DNA of 64,000 nucleotides from Paraspadella gotoi (GCA_051294375.1 CM119263.1:15478532-15542531), one strand, 5' to 3'; positions 26,291 to 40,316 are shown, counted from the stretch's first letter. Notes: generated by a model from the sequence alone, not told the origin. Numbers and translations: made by a program.

Positions 26291-26315
26291 NNNNNNNNNN
26301 NNNNNNNNNNNNNNN
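26291..26315. other. assembly gap, 25 N
   Basis: Exactly 25 N. Confidence 0.99.
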
Positions 26316-27340
26316 CCCACCTCTCTCATTCTCACCGAGTCTTCTCTTCCCGTTTAATTCAAAATCAACGTCGAGAGGGCACCGGCGCACGGATGAGCGG
26401 GCAGAGTTGAGAGGCGGGCCGGGCAGGGTTACCCGTTTGAGCGGTGAGATCGGACAAGGACGACCTAAGGGTCATAAACGCCCCCGCCCATATAACCGCT
26501 CGAGCGTCGCCGCCCTGCCTTCGGTTCTAGCATGTCAGTTGAAAGACGAACAAAAGGCAAAGATTCGATTTTGCGAAGAAAGAAAATGTTCATTTTAAAA
26601 TCGATCGAAGGATAGGTTATATTAGAGCAGATTAAGCATTATGATCGAAAGATTTTACGTAAATTGGTTCATGGCGGTCATTGGCGATTACGCTTATTCT
26701 GTATATGGGTCCTTTAATCATGTTTAGAAAAGTAAATTTAAACAATAGCTATGTAGATAAACTTTGCCCCATTACGTACGACCTTGGATATGGAAGAAAA
26801 ATCCACAATTGAAAAAAGATTTAAAAGTTTCACTTCACTTCACTTCACCTCTGTTTCACTAGGAGCCTCTCTTTCGGCGATGGATTCTTGAAAGTTCCAA
26901 TTCGCCTTTGCTGGCTTCTCCGATCAATTTCATCTTTTATCCTGCGCCCGTTTCGTTCTCCTCAGCCTACTGTCTCGCAAGTTGCCCGCTTCCTTTTCCC
27001 CAGCTGCCCGATCATACTTCCACTGTCCGCTTCCCACGCCGCTGCACGTTTTCCCCTTTCCCGCTCATTTCGCCAATACATAAGCTGTCTCCCCACAATC
27101 TTTTTTTTTCGAAATAATAAAACACCGTGAGAGGAAAAAAAACCCTTTTGCCTCCTCTTTTCCCGCGAATATAAATTCATCTCACGGACGAATGGCGGAA
27201 ATCAGAAACTGCGATCCGGAATAAGGAAAATTAGAATATGCAAATGAGAATGAGGCGCCGCTCTGGGGGTGAGTGAAGGGAGGTAAGGGACTTGGAAAAA
27301 ACGTTTTTTTCCGTCTTCGATAATTGAAAAATCGCGCGCG

Positions 27341-27342
<2 letters not shown>

Positions 27343-27398
<56 letters not shown>

Positions 27399-27415
27399 CT
27401 CTCTCTCTCTCCTCC
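27343..27415. repeat. (CT)n array
   Basis: CT units with two CC interruptions. Confidence 0.9.
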
Positions 27416-28179
27416 CCCTTTCTCTCCTTCTGCGAGCTTTTTTATCTCGATGTTCTACGGAACCTTTTAATTGTGGGTGTTTGAGGTTTTTTCCCCTTCG
27501 CGATAAAAAAAAGTTACGTCACCCTTTCATTTTTTTCAAATGGGTGTTCATTTTGAAGTGGCAGTTTCTCACTCTACACCTCTCCCTCTGAATTACATTT
27601 TTTTCTCCGTCAGTAGTTTCTTCCCTACATTCTCAATTGTCTTTAATGGCAACAGATCGAACTCTGCAATTTTCCCCGTGACGAATATCATCCAACGCCG
27701 AAAAGGAAGAAATAAAATCTAAAATAAAAAAAATATGTTTGGGATCCGAAGAGAGAACAAAAGATAGAAGCGCGGATGAAGGGATTAAGGGGAGGGGAGC
27801 CGATGCGCGAATCTCCCTCGAATTCGTCGACCGAATCGAGTTTTCCGGCGCCGACGCCTTTTCTTGAGATATGGCATCTCCAAATCCTGCGCCCCGCGGG
27901 GGTTGGGCTCTAGGGGCGGCCCCAGGGCAGACTATTTTTTTTTCCGGGAGCAGGCAAAATGGTCATTGAGTGGGGCGCCCTAATTAGACCCAAAATGTTT
28001 GCCCCAGGGGGAACCCTCCCTGGGGCGGCCCCCTGGGGCCAAAAAAAGTCTGCCCTGGGGGTAACCCCTTGGGGAGCAATAAGTTGCTTCCCTTCCTGGG
28101 GCGAGTTAAGGAAGAGAGCAAAGTTAGTATAAAAAAATATACTCTGACAATGTTATTGTATCTGAGAATCTCTCCCTGT

Positions 28180-28345
28180 CTGTTACTCTCTCTTTCTCTC
28201 TTCTCTTTCTCTCTTCACTTTCTCTCTCTCTCTCTTCTCTTTCTATCTCTCTCTCTCTCTCTTTTTTCTCTTTTTTTATTTTTCTTTTCTTTCTTTTTTT
28301 TTCTCTCTTTCTTTCTCTCTCTCTATCTTTTTCTCTCTCTCTATC
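28180..28345. repeat. CT/CTTT-rich low-complexity DNA
   Basis: Imperfect CT and TTTC units inside the composite element. Confidence 0.85.
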
Positions 28346-29230
28346 TTCAAGACTTGTTATTGGTAACTAAAAAAAAATATACATTTTAAATTTATTGATT
28401 AACTCGTTAATTCTATTTTTATCTAAATTATAATATTTGTATTTTTTGAACCTTAATTATTTTTATTTAATTAAAAGATAAAGAAACAAGTTTGAGGCAA
28501 ACATGTATGACGTAGCCACAATATTTAGTGGTAGTAAGCTTAATCAGTCATTTTTTTTTTTCATTTTTTTTCCCTTTTTTTTTTCTTTTTTTTTTTGGAT
28601 GGACATACTGATGGACTGATAGAGAGAAACATAATTTTTTTTTTAAATTATAATTTAGTGAATTATGGAGTCCCCCCAAAAAAATATTCATCAGATTTTT
28701 AATTCATGATCAACATTAAATGAGGTTTCCACATTGTGAAATAAATTTTTCTCATTTAAGATTTGTAATTAAAATTGTCAGTTTATAGATTCCCTCTGTA
28801 TTGAACTCACGTTGTTGAGGAAGGCTGATGGTTTAAGAGAGGAGTGATGCAAAAACTTATATCTAGCTCAATTCACACACCTTTTTTACCCCACACACAA
28901 GATTTTATTCCAATTCCATATATCTAATCACGAATAATTTGAGTTTAATGCTAATGTGGGACAGACTTAAAGACATGATATTAATAATTTAATAATTATT
29001 AATAAAAAACCATCCTACTCTTTATTCTACTTATTTAAAATTTCATAGATGAATTAAGATAAAATTTGTATGTTGGTAAAAAAGTTGCAAGTGAAAGTGA
29101 GTTTTTAATGGAAAAACAAAAAATCCATTACTTGAATTTTATTAAAAAAATTTTCTCACTTCTTTCTTTCTTTCTTTCTATTTTCTTCACAAATGAAATT
29201 AATAATTAGCTTAATTGTTAAGTGTGATTG

Positions 29231-29409
29231 TTGACCCAAATTATGAGTTGACCAAATTATCCAAGTTGTCTAAATTATGCAAGTTTACCAAATTATGCAA
29301 GTTTTACAAATTATGCAAGTTATCAAATTCTAAAAGTTGACCAAATTATATCAGTTGACCAAATTATGTCATTTGACAAAATTATGCAGTTTTACCAAAT
29401 TATGCATAT
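29231..29409. repeat. 17-18 bp minisatellite
   Basis: About ten diverged units with consensus near TTGACCAAATTATGCAAG. Unit lengths vary between 16 and 19 bp, so it cannot encode a regular protein repeat. Confidence 0.85.
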
Positions 29410-32400
29410 TGGTGTTGGCGCAGCTATTGGTTCATTTATTGATTATTGAAGTTGAAAAATATTATTTTTATTTTTATATTTTATTTTTTAATAAAAGATG
29501 AAAAACAGAAAAGAGATAGAGAAAAGAGAGAGAGATGGCGAGAGAGAGAAAGAGAGGACAGGAGAGAGAAATAGAGAGGGAGAGAGAAGCCGTTCCAGGG
29601 GCAGGCAAATCATGGCCCCGGCGGGTGGCCTACCAGGGTAAAGGTTTTTCTAGCCCCTGGGGGATTCCCCCTGGAGTGAGCCCCTTGGGCCCAAAAAAAA
29701 GAGGCTACAGGGGGCACGCCCCTAGGTTAGTAAGGATTTGCTTTGCCCCCCGGGCCGCCCGCGGGGCCACCCCGCGGAGCCGCCCCTAGCGCGCCCCGGG
29801 TGGAGGGCGATTCTGTAATAGGATGACATACTTGCTTTTTCTTTGCTTTAGAATCTCCCGGCCGCAGCCGCAGCCGCCGGCCGCCTCCGCTCGCCGCCGC
29901 CTCCGCCCGCAACCACACGCCGACGACCCCGCCAAGCCGCTCCGAACTTTAGAATCCAACTGCGGCCGCTTGCCGCACCCTAACACCCGGCAAAAGCGCC
30001 ACGACCCTGCGATTCTCAGCCAACAATTTCGTAACGTCCGCCTGCCACCTCACTGCCTTCTCAGTCCACCCCACCGCCCCCGCCACATATTATCTCATAT
30101 CGTTCCTCGAATCGTGGCATTTTTCCGACTGATTTATGAGCGAAACTGACACTAAAACCAATCTGCGGAAGCCCGGCGGTTGGGGGGGACTAGGGGGGGA
30201 GAAGATTGTGGGGATAGAAAGGGCGGGTTTCATGGTAACAACAAAGAGGACAATCTTCGTAAGTTAGTTCATTTAGGTATCAGGGCGATTATAATAGTTT
30301 AATTATTATTATCTAGTCATTTTAAAGGTTTTGAAATATCGTAGTAATACTTTGAGTAGAAGCCTCGACCAACTTCATGGGTATCGGGGAGGCTGTGAAG
30401 ATGATTAATTAATTGAATTGACTTATCATGTTTCCAAGTTTTTGTCACATAATGAAAAAAATCACGGTATCGTCTTCATAGTTAAATGTTGATGTACATT
30501 CGCGCTCAGCATCGACAACAATAACAACAACTCACCAGACGCCGCCAAACCCATCCGATGTTGTGCTTATTGTTGTCGAATGTTTACTGGGTATAAACGG
30601 GCGTCCGAGCGAAATAAGAAATAAAAACGGCGTTAATCTGAATTCCAAACTGGATATTCAGATCGGATAATGGATCCCCGGTTATTTGTTTTGATTTATC
30701 GTTGTTTATTTCCCACGAGTTTGATGCAGATATAAAGTCGTATATTTTTTATTTTTTAAGCTGTCATCCGCACAATTCAGGGGGAAAAAATAAGCGAAAG
30801 GGAGGAAAGATGAAAGGGTGCCGGCTTTCACTCTTTTCTAGAAATTGACGCTTTCTCCAACCGATATTTATCCTAAAATATATTTCAAAGATGTTTAGAC
30901 GGAAATTTGAAAATAGATACCGAGTAACAAAAAGATTTTGTCCAAACTTTTGCCAGTTTTTTTTTTTAAGGTCAAACAAGAGTTACAGACATACAAAAAA
31001 AACTACAACTACACTTTACGAGTTTTTTAAAAGCAAACCCTATAGTATAGGCTATACATAATTAGGATAACGAATGACCTCTCTCATCTGTCATTCCAAA
31101 TTTAGCATTTATTTTCAACGTCCGATTTTTTCTCTCATATTTCTCCCTCAAATTGAGACGGGGAAAACGATCTTTTTTTTTATCTCCAAAAGAGACTTGG
31201 CTCTTCTAATCAAGTTCAAAGTTTTTTTTTCTCTTCTATTTATTCTAAATCTTTTTGATCCAATTTGCTCTTTCTACCAGATCCCTCCTTTTCCCTGTTC
31301 TTTCCTTTTTCCCTTCTCCTCATTTCCTCTTCCTCGCCCCTTCTCGTCTTACCGCCTCCCGCTTATTCAATTACACATTTTTTTATTCTTTTTCGTCGTC
31401 GTCGTCGTCGTCGTCCTCCAACGCCTAACGCAATTAACGAGGATGACAAGAGTTTTTTCGGCGGCGATGGCACCGGTCGCCACCTGAGCCCGGAAGTGAA
31501 TTGGGACCGGAGAGAGAGAGTGGAGAGTGTGGGCGGGGGTGTGGGCGGGGAGTTCCGAGGAGGCTGGCGAAGGAGGTCTCGCGTCTCGAGAGGAAAAAAA
31601 GCGATAGCGAAACTTTTTTTTTTTTTCTCGCTCTTTTTTTTTTTCTGCTTCGTAACTGACGAGATTTTCTCGAGGAACGTGTTTTTTCTCGCTTCGGGCC
31701 ACGCGCGCTCGGACTGGGTTCTTCGGGATGGAGTTTCTTCGGGCTTCCCAGTCTTTGCCCACGTCTTCGTGACTTCCAGTTACTTCTAGTTACATTTGGT
31801 TCGTTTTTACTACGTGTTTATTTTAATTATTACCAGTAGCTTACTTACTTTTAGTTTCTTTCGGTTACTTCTAAAGTGACTTTTTTTTTCTTTCAGTTAA
31901 TATTTATTTATAGTTATAAACTTATAAACTTATAGACCTTTCAGTGATTTCCGCTCTTTTTCTCTTTATTGCGACTTTTCTATCCCATTACATTTCCACT
32001 TTTACACTTTCTTCTTTTTTTAATACTACTTAACTTAGCTAGACAATTAGATTGTGGAGTGGGGAGTTGAGAGTGGAGGCATCGCGTAAATTTGTATTTG
32101 GCCCGAGAGGAGGAGTTGGAGAATTGTGAGGCTGTTTGCCGGGTGAGGAGTTATGAGGGGTAAGGTTGTTTTGCGGGGCGAAGCTGAGGAGGAGAGGATT
32201 CGAATTTGGATTCTGCTCGTTGCGGTTCAAGGTCGCGAAAGGCGGCACTCGGTCGCCGAGATAAAAAAAAAATAGAATAACAACTCCGTCTCTCTCATAT
32301 TCGCCGTCGAGAAATAAATAAACAAAACTGAGTAAACAAACAACTCGGCGTTTATTTTCTCGGAAAATAGAAAGAAACTCGTAAAGGTAATGAGGGAAAG

Positions 32401-33997
32401 GTTGCTCCCACAATCCCTCCCCCCTTCACCAAGCTGGTTTTTCCCCGAAGGCCCAGAAAAAAAAAGAAAGTGGAAAAAAAAAAAAAAAAAATCCGGTCAA
32501 AGTTTGGCTCGGCATATCTCGAGTCTCCGAGCCGCCGTTTCTTGTTTCCCTTTTTTTTGTTGCGGCAAGTAGGGAGGAAGGGCGAGAGTGTTAGGGAACG
32601 TTGCCGTAACGGAAAAGTCGAGAGGCGCTCGTTAAGTGGGACGAAGATATTTGGGTTCGGACGCCGCGAAAAGCCTCACCTGCGGAGGGTGAAGCCAATG
32701 ATTTAAGACAACGAAACCGAAAGCGTCAGCGGAAAAAAAGGAGAAAAAAAATTGTGAAAAGGAGGGAGAAAAAAGGAGAGAGGAAAGAGGAGAGAGGAAA
32801 GAGGAGAGAGGAAAAAGGAGAGAGGAAAAAGGAAAGATAGAAAGATGGGTGGGGAATAAAAGAGGGGCAGAGGGAAAGGGAGTGAGAGTGAGAGACACGA
32901 AGATTGATAAATCACAAGCCAAAATACTACATAGAGATACGAGGGAAAAAACCCCCAAAATATGAGAAAAATTAACTCTATATATTAATGTATAATACAC
33001 GTTTCTTTCACAGTCCCTCTCGTTTTAGCTATGACAATATATAACACATACTCGATATACGGAGGCTCATCTTTCATTGATAAGCTTCGCAAAGACGATT
33101 TCCTTTCGCAATCCACACATTGGTGCTTATAGACTAAAGAAAAAAAATCCTGAGCGAGTTTCGACACAAATCGCGAAAGATATTCGCTGTTTCTCGGATT
33201 TTTTCTTTGAAAATCTTTCTCCGTTTCTCCGACACTAAAAAAAAAAAAGCTCCATCCTTTTTTTTTCGTTCACACATCGCGAAGAAGAAAAAAAAAACCC
33301 AGCAGCACATCTTGTACGATGTTCTTCATCCTTCATTCTTCCGTTTTATTCCTTCTTTCCTTTCCTCCCCAAATCCGTTCGTCCGACGATCCATCCTTCA
33401 AACCAACTGTCATCTTTATGTCCGTCTTTCTCTCCGTTCCGCCTCCTTTTATCATTTCTTTCCCACCTCGATCTCTTTCTCTCCATCCTTTTATTTATTT
33501 TCTAACCTTAGCAGTCTTACCGTAATGACGGCGAGCAACTGTCGTCGTCATATAATCTGCATCAGTTGAATCATTTTTTCGACCCATTGTCGAGCTTTTC
33601 TTTTGTTCTTTAACCAAAAATCTTCACGCGAAATCCTTATACATCAAATTGATTCGAGGGGATCTCGCCTTTTTTTTTGCCGAAATCCTTGAACGGCGCT
33701 TCCTTTCCTCGCAATTTCTTCTTCTCCAGTTCCCCGCCATTTTTTTCTCTTTCGGGAATGAAAATCCTCTGGCAAGGATGTTCGCAAGGACGGTTCTTCG
33801 GCCTTCGCGTTGGTTTTTGGGTGATTTGGCTCGAATTTACATTTCGGTGCAGTTGCAAATATTTCTCAACTTTTTTTTTGTTCTGACTGGTTTAGAACTT
33901 ATTAAAGTGAGAGAAAATGTAATGCGAGAGGAATTTATGAGGCTTTAGACGTTAAACAGGGCCCTGATGGAACTGGGTCAAATGTCAGAGAAAAAGA

Positions 33998-34182
<185 letters not shown>

Positions 34183-34407
34183 CTGTCACTTTCTCTATAT
34201 CTCGAAAGAAAAAACCTCAGGGGTCTCACCCTCCATTAAATTTGAAAGTCCCTCTTACCTCCCATGTGATTTGTAAGGTGAAGACTGAAGTTGAATTTTG
34301 GTTTCCTAACCGGTTTCCACCTAACTTGGCCTTTTCCCTTTCTTTTCTTATCTTTTACTTGTCTTTTTCTCCCTATAGCTTTCTCTATTTCCTCTGCCTC
34401 TTTCGCC

Positions 34408-34408
<1 letters not shown>

Positions 34409-34497
<89 letters not shown>
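34409..34497. repeat. (CT)n array, interrupted
   Basis: CT units with three breaks. Confidence 0.9.
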
Positions 34498-34499
<2 letters not shown>

Positions 34500-36383
34500 T
34501 TTTGTTTTCCCTTTTCTTCCTCTCTTCTTTTTCTTTCCTCCTTCCCACGCCCTCTCTCGCGAAAAAGTTTCCAGACAAATGGAGATAAACTGTCGATGTC
34601 CCGATTGATGGGGAAAAGAAGGGGAAAATTATCGATATTCGATACTGGCGGAGTGAGAAAGGAGGAGGAAGAGGAGGAGAAACAGGAGGAAGAGGAGGAA
34701 TATTGAGAAAGGAGGTAGAGAGGAAAGGAGAAGAAATGAGGAGGAGGAAGAGGAGGAGGAATGAGAATGAAGTCAGTAGAATTCGAGGTGAATCAAAAGA
34801 GAGAAAAAAAAAGGAATAAAGAAAAAGCGTTTCCTATTAGGCAATTACATTTTTAATGGACTCTTCGAAAGTTTAATTCAAAAGATATTTTGTCGAAAAC
34901 GTGACATACATAAAAGTACTAAGTAAGTTGTAAATAAAAAGCGTTTGAGTGTGTCAAATATTAACTGATGATTATAAAAGCACGGCTCTTGACTATGTAA
35001 ACCACTCAATAATTTATGAACTAAAATTTTAACTTATTCAACGTCGAACTCATAATAGAATCGTAAATTGAAGGAAATCACAGGGACGAAAAACCAAGCT
35101 TTTTTTTTCACATTCTCGTTAATCACTCTTTGGCAGCGACGGGCCAAGCGACGAAGTACCATTTACATCTCGGCTAATTGCTCGGATCCACTGAGACTTT
35201 GGTTGACCCTCTCCAGTTTCGAACCCGACTAGGTAAGGCACGGAATGGGGTCAGGCAACGCGCGAGGCGTCGGAGGTAAAAACTTACTTCATCATCTTTC
35301 CCTCGCTCCGCTTCGGTTGAACCCAAAGGATGAAAACAGCCCGAGAATTTTGATAACTTTCTTTCCCTTCTCTTCCAAGTTTCTCTCTTCTTTTTTTTTC
35401 TTTTTAAATTATTTTTCAAACTTTTTTTTTTTCAGCTCCCTTTTTAATATTTTAAATTTTTTTTCTCTCTCTCGACTTCGTTTCGAGGTTATCCTCTTCG
35501 GCGCTTCTCGCTCCAGCTGTCAAAACTTTGTAAAAGATGGAACGAGTTTACAGAAGAGAAAGAAAAAAAATTATATTCGAATTATATAAAAAAAAAAATA
35601 GCGGAAGTTTGAGATTGATACAAGCGTTTCACTACAAATAGAAAATTTTTAAAAAAATTACCTACGAATAAAAAAATCAACTTAAAATAAATGGGAAACT
35701 AAAATGTTTCTCTGGATTTTAGTTATCGGATCGGACGGTGTTCGTATGCGTAGAGCCGTTTCCAACCACAACGACAATGTAATATTCTTAACCTCGTAAC
35801 TATTTACATCCGTTGCGCCTCCTCTCGCGCGAATCAAGGCGGAAATCCATAGTAGGGGTGAATGATTAGTCGGTGGCTAAATATAGCGACTTGGAAATGG
35901 CTCTTCGCTTTCTCCGGAAAAAAAAAGGAGACTTGTAAAGGGAACTCAGCCTCGCTCCCTCATTTACATGCATAATGCAAAACCGAAAAGAGGGAGTTGG
36001 TTTGAGAAAGAGAGGGAGAGCGAGGAGGCCAGAGAGAATGAGCGAGAGAGACTCTGACTCGCTGCCCCAATCGCCCACGGCTCGGAAGTTCCCCCCCTTT
36101 CTTTCGCGAGATGATGGGCCTCGCGCGAAATTCTTCGACTTCTCTATGGGCGGAGAAAAAAAAAGATCGAGGAAAATATTTACAAATAAAGAAAAATGGA
36201 ATGTGTAAAGGGTCGTTTAAGGATCGCCGTGGGGCTTACGAACGCCTTGGATCTTGGATGGATGAAGGAGATTGAGAGCTGGACAAGTTTGGGGGGTGGG
36301 AAGAAAATATGAAATCGATAGAACTTCGGAGGATTTGTATCAAAGTGAAGCTTTTTTGACTGATTCGTGGTTGCGATATCCGA

Positions 36384-36491
<108 letters not shown>

Positions 36492-39338
36492 CTCTCCATT
36501 AATCATTCCCTTCCTTTTTATGCTAAACTTAAGAGATATTTTGAAAAGGAATATAAAGTATAGCCACTAGCCAGGGAGAAGAATATAGAAGTTAATCGAA
36601 TATCAAAAATATTTTAAAATAAAAAAAAAGAAACCTTTGCTTACAAAACAACGATAAACTCGGGTATTGCCTAGCGAGAATACATCACTTCGCCCAATTT
36701 TCTTCTCTGTGCGACGATTCGGAAGAAAAGTCGTAAAAAAAAGATGAAACAAAGAAGAAAGAAGATTGAAGGCGAAAGGAAAAGACGAAAACATAACGCG
36801 CCACGATATGAAGCCATTTCATAGTCGATGCGAAAAAAAAAAATAGCGGGAAAATGATGTACGTAATCTGTACCATCAAAGAAAGACAAGCGCTGACAAG
36901 GCGCGTACAGGAAACGGACATAATTTTTTAAGCGTGCTGATTTATCGCTCAATGCGTCACGAAAATTTTAACTCATGTGATAGTGATTAACGGTTTTTTT
37001 AAAATAATTTTTGAACTTATTAAACTCTTCATGCGGATCCGAGGCTAAAAAAAACCCAATAAAAGCCCATGAAAAATGTCGAAATATGAGCAAAAGACCT
37101 CAGACTCAACCATAAAATGCTGCAGATATGCGAGAGACGGGACGCGGGGACCCGAGGCACCGTACCATCCAAACGGCCGAGTTAACGAGGGAATATTTTC
37201 TCAAGAAACGCCGGCCGTCTCATCTTTGGGAAGAGAAATCTCGGCGTGCGGTCCGGAAAAAAAAAAAAAAAAAAATTCCGCGGAATCGCCGGGAAGACGG
37301 TTCCGACTTCCGACCGAGTTGCCGGAAGAAAGTTTTTTTTCCTTCCGCTTTTTTCGCATTCAACCTGATTGGACGGAATGATGGGCGGAATAGACTTTTT
37401 TCTTCTTTCCCCAGGAAAGACTTCTTCTTCTCCGATTATTATGCTCCGCCGTTCGGAGTGAGATAAAGGAAAAAGGAAGAAGGGAGAAAAATAAGGAGAA
37501 CCCGAGACGGAGTTCTGAGAGTGAGCCAGAAGAGGCATAAGGACCTCGATTGTTGTAAATAAGCAAAGACAACCAAAAAACAAAAGGAAAATAACAAATT
37601 TAGATATGTTTTTAAATAAAAACGTTGCGATTTTTAAAAAAAAAAATTTCGTGATCATCGTCTAACATTTGACGTAAACAATTTTTGGAGATTGACAATT
37701 AATTTTAATTCTTGGAAACATATAAATTTATATTATTGGCATGAAAAGACCAAATCATTATTATTATTATTAACTACTAAATCTCCCGCCAAAATCATAA
37801 CTCTGAAACAATTAATTAAAATTGCTCTCCTTTTCCTTTCTGTTCGGAACAAATGAGCAATGCACTTTTAGTAAATTATACGAACGTTCGAGACCAGAGG
37901 TGGAACGCGTTTGGCGATTTCGTCATCCTCGTCACGCCTGGGACTCGAAGAAAAGAAATGGAGGGACTGGGCGATAGCTGGAATGGGGGAAGGGCCCGGA
38001 GGGCGGATGGGGTTTGGGTCGAAGGTAAGGGAGGTAAGGGAAAGTTGGGAAAGCACCGGAGGTAATATTTTAGGGTAAGGTACAAACACGATAAAGGTGG
38101 TACCGGGGGTACCCCGAGAAAACTAATGGAATAATCAAAATGGAGAATTGAGCTAGGAATTAGTTAAGAGATGGAGGATCATAAAGAGGAAACGAAAAAT
38201 GGGGATTAAACCTTAGGAGTAGAATGAAGGGAGCGTATGATAGAACCTATGTCTCTTGTTTTGTTCCCGCGTGACTGATTGTTCCCGTCTTCTCGTCCGA
38301 ATGAAAATGAGAATTTGATGGAATATTTTTTTTCGTTGTCTGCTTCGGTCTGTTAACCGTTTTTATCTATATTATTCTTTCTTTGTCTCTCTCCTCTTTC
38401 TTTTTTTAAAATTTGGTTCGATGAGTTTCTTTTCATCCCAAATTTTATAAAGCAACAGTCTACTCATAACCCTTCTCTCAACTGGAAGCTATGTATACAA
38501 TTTTTTCACCTAATAATGATTGTCAACTATTAACTGTAGATTTGGTAATAATTGAAATTTAGTAGGATGAAGAGACAGAAACTGCACTTAGAAATTTATT
38601 ATCGTTCACATTGGCCAATAAAAAAATTATTAAATCGCAAGTATTAAGTCAACACTTTTAAAAGAGAGATTATCACAATGCAACATCGATTAAGTTATAC
38701 CAACGAAGAGAGAACAAAATATACATTCTTCGATTGATGTGTCAAGAGATTTTTGGAGACCTAATCGTAACCTCCATTCACTATGTTGGAAAAACGAAAT
38801 ATTATTTATGACATGACATTATAAATATAATAAATAGTTATAGAGTTTAGCAAAGAAGGCAATTAATTAATCACCAAACAAAAAACTTTGAGATTATGAG
38901 ATCAATATTCTGTGTTAGGGATTATGCTGTACTTGAGCCAACAGAACTATCATTATTGGTTACATTTTTCTTCATTATGCTCTTTTCTCTTTATTATATT
39001 TATAGTTAAATATTTTTTCATTTAGAGTGATATGATCAGTTAGGAAAAGACAAGCAGTTGATTTAAGGTGTATTCTTTGCCTTTAAACTTACGAGTTTCA
39101 AAAAAGTGGCGCATTGTATTTTCGCGGGAAATATCAGGAGCCTCTTCAGATCAAAAAGTTTTAGGATTCTCCGTTTTTCTATTAAAGGGAGATGGGTCAG
39201 ATGTCAGATGTCAGATGTCAGATCTGAAGGTTTCAGATATGTGCGCAACGGACGGTAAACTGAACGCGGCATTGTATTTTACGAAAAATACTTCCGCCAC
39301 AAATGAGCAATCTTTGTTCTGACTAGATAACTATTGAC

Positions 39339-39344
39339 TTTATT
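39339..39344 (-). terminator. poly(A) signal for the Cys-rich peptide gene
   Basis: AATAAA on the minus strand, 22 nt past the stop codon at 39366. A second AATAAA overlaps the stop codon itself (39370-39375). Confidence 0.6.
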
Positions 39345-39365
39345 TCTGACACTTATCATTTTAAT

Positions 39366-40295
39366 TCATTTTATTAATTTTAATTCAATTATTCCTAAAG
39401 GAACTATATAACAGCAGGCCTTCAGATGGGCAAAAACGATCTTTAAAATTTTACTCGTTACCTCAGGGCAAGAACAATTTCTCAATTCTTCATTGTCGCA
39501 GGCACAATCCGGTACATCCGTTGTACGTCCTTTAGGCAATTTATCGATTGGAGGACAGCCGCTGTTTTTTGGATCCATCAAACAGCTCGCATAGGCGTCA
39601 CAAGCTGCAAGGCACTTTTCTAAAATAGATATTCGATTAGCAGTCAACTACAGTACTTTACAAAACCATTAATATTGCCCGAAATCTAGTAGTATGATCA
39701 CTGTTCAGTGACCACACGTTCCTGATAGGTTTTTACGAAATTTGGTACATTGTATAGTTTATTACCGTCAGTTCCATTGTCATCGGATCCATTGGCACTG
39801 TGCAGCAAGAGAAGCACGGCCAGAGTCAGTAATAAGTACGACCTCATAGTCGTCGTCACGTCGATGTTATTCTTGAACCCTGAAATATTAAGGAGAGATG
39901 ACGTTTCAAATATGACTAATTTTTATATGAAACATAAAAAAATATTCAAAAAAGATATAATTAAAAAGTAGGATAAATAAAAAAATATAATTTTTATTAT
40001 ATATTCTTGTGTTGTATAGATGCTCCTTCTATTCCCAGAAGACAACACTGATCTCCCCCTCCCAAAAATGAATTATTGGATATAATGGTAAGTAATTTTT
40101 ATTTAAAAAGCAATATATATATAATTAATAATAAATATATTGAATAGTAAAGTCTTTATAAAATATAAAAATCGAAAATAGTGAAACAAGCAATTTGAAA
40201 ATTTTCATAATAATTTTTTTTCATAAACAAAAGTGTCGTAACTTACCTTTTTCGCAACAAAATTTTGAGTTGGCGATCACAGACAAGTTGCAACT
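39366..40295 (-). CDS. secreted cysteine-rich peptide, 111 residues, complete gene
   Basis: Three exons on the minus strand: a 5' leader exon from about 40295 to 40247 (donor AAAAAGGTAAGT), exon 2 at 39879-39766 (start codon 39847), and exon 3 at 39619-39366. The split Glu codon joins in frame. Exon 2 encodes a clear signal peptide (MRSYLLLTLAVLLLLHSANG), so the product should be secreted; an N-glycosylation site NGT follows. Exon 3 encodes the mature region with ten Cys, in a pattern C-x3-C-x5-C-x8-C-x15-C-x-C-x7-C-x-C, then a less polar tail with a CC pair. A GAG|GTAACG donor lies just after the eighth Cys, so an alternative form ending elsewhere is possible. A TATA box sits 30 bp upstream of the predicted start. 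I do not recognise the family: the paired Cys suggest a disulfide-rich peptide, for example a defence peptide, protease inhibitor or venom-like peptide, but no diagnostic motif decides between them. Confidence 0.75.
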
Positions 40296-40316
40296 AATTT
40301 CGCTGCAAGCTTTGGA

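Larger units (their letters stand above)
24778..27894. other. intergenic sequence around gaps, low quality
   Basis: No supported gene. It contains a long (CTTT)n array, a (CTGA)n run, a duplicated 60-bp stretch at 25.5/25.7 kb and a 25-N gap. A GC-rich stretch at 26390-26530 has no open frame with a recognisable motif. Confidence 0.5.
27895..29790. mobile_element. composite element with GC-rich direct repeats
   Basis: Two GC-rich blocks (about 27895-28085 and 29590-29790) share the order AGCAGGCAAA / GGGGCAGGCAAA, then GCCCC-AGGGGG hairpins, then GGGGCC-type sequence followed by AAAAAAA and a short GGGG/GCCCC end. They are in the same orientation and diverged. The 1.5 kb between them is strongly AT-rich, with CT-rich DNA at its left and a minisatellite at its right. 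This could be an old long-terminal-repeat-like or non-autonomous element, but no reverse transcriptase, transposase or target duplication is visible. Confidence 0.4.

Noticed and set aside
28069-28389. 106-codon frame inside the composite element
   Set aside because: Almost entirely Ser/Leu/Phe from CT/CTTT-rich DNA.
35200-35240. B-box-like GGGTTCGAAACTGG on the minus strand
   Set aside because: No A box or cloverleaf upstream on that strand.
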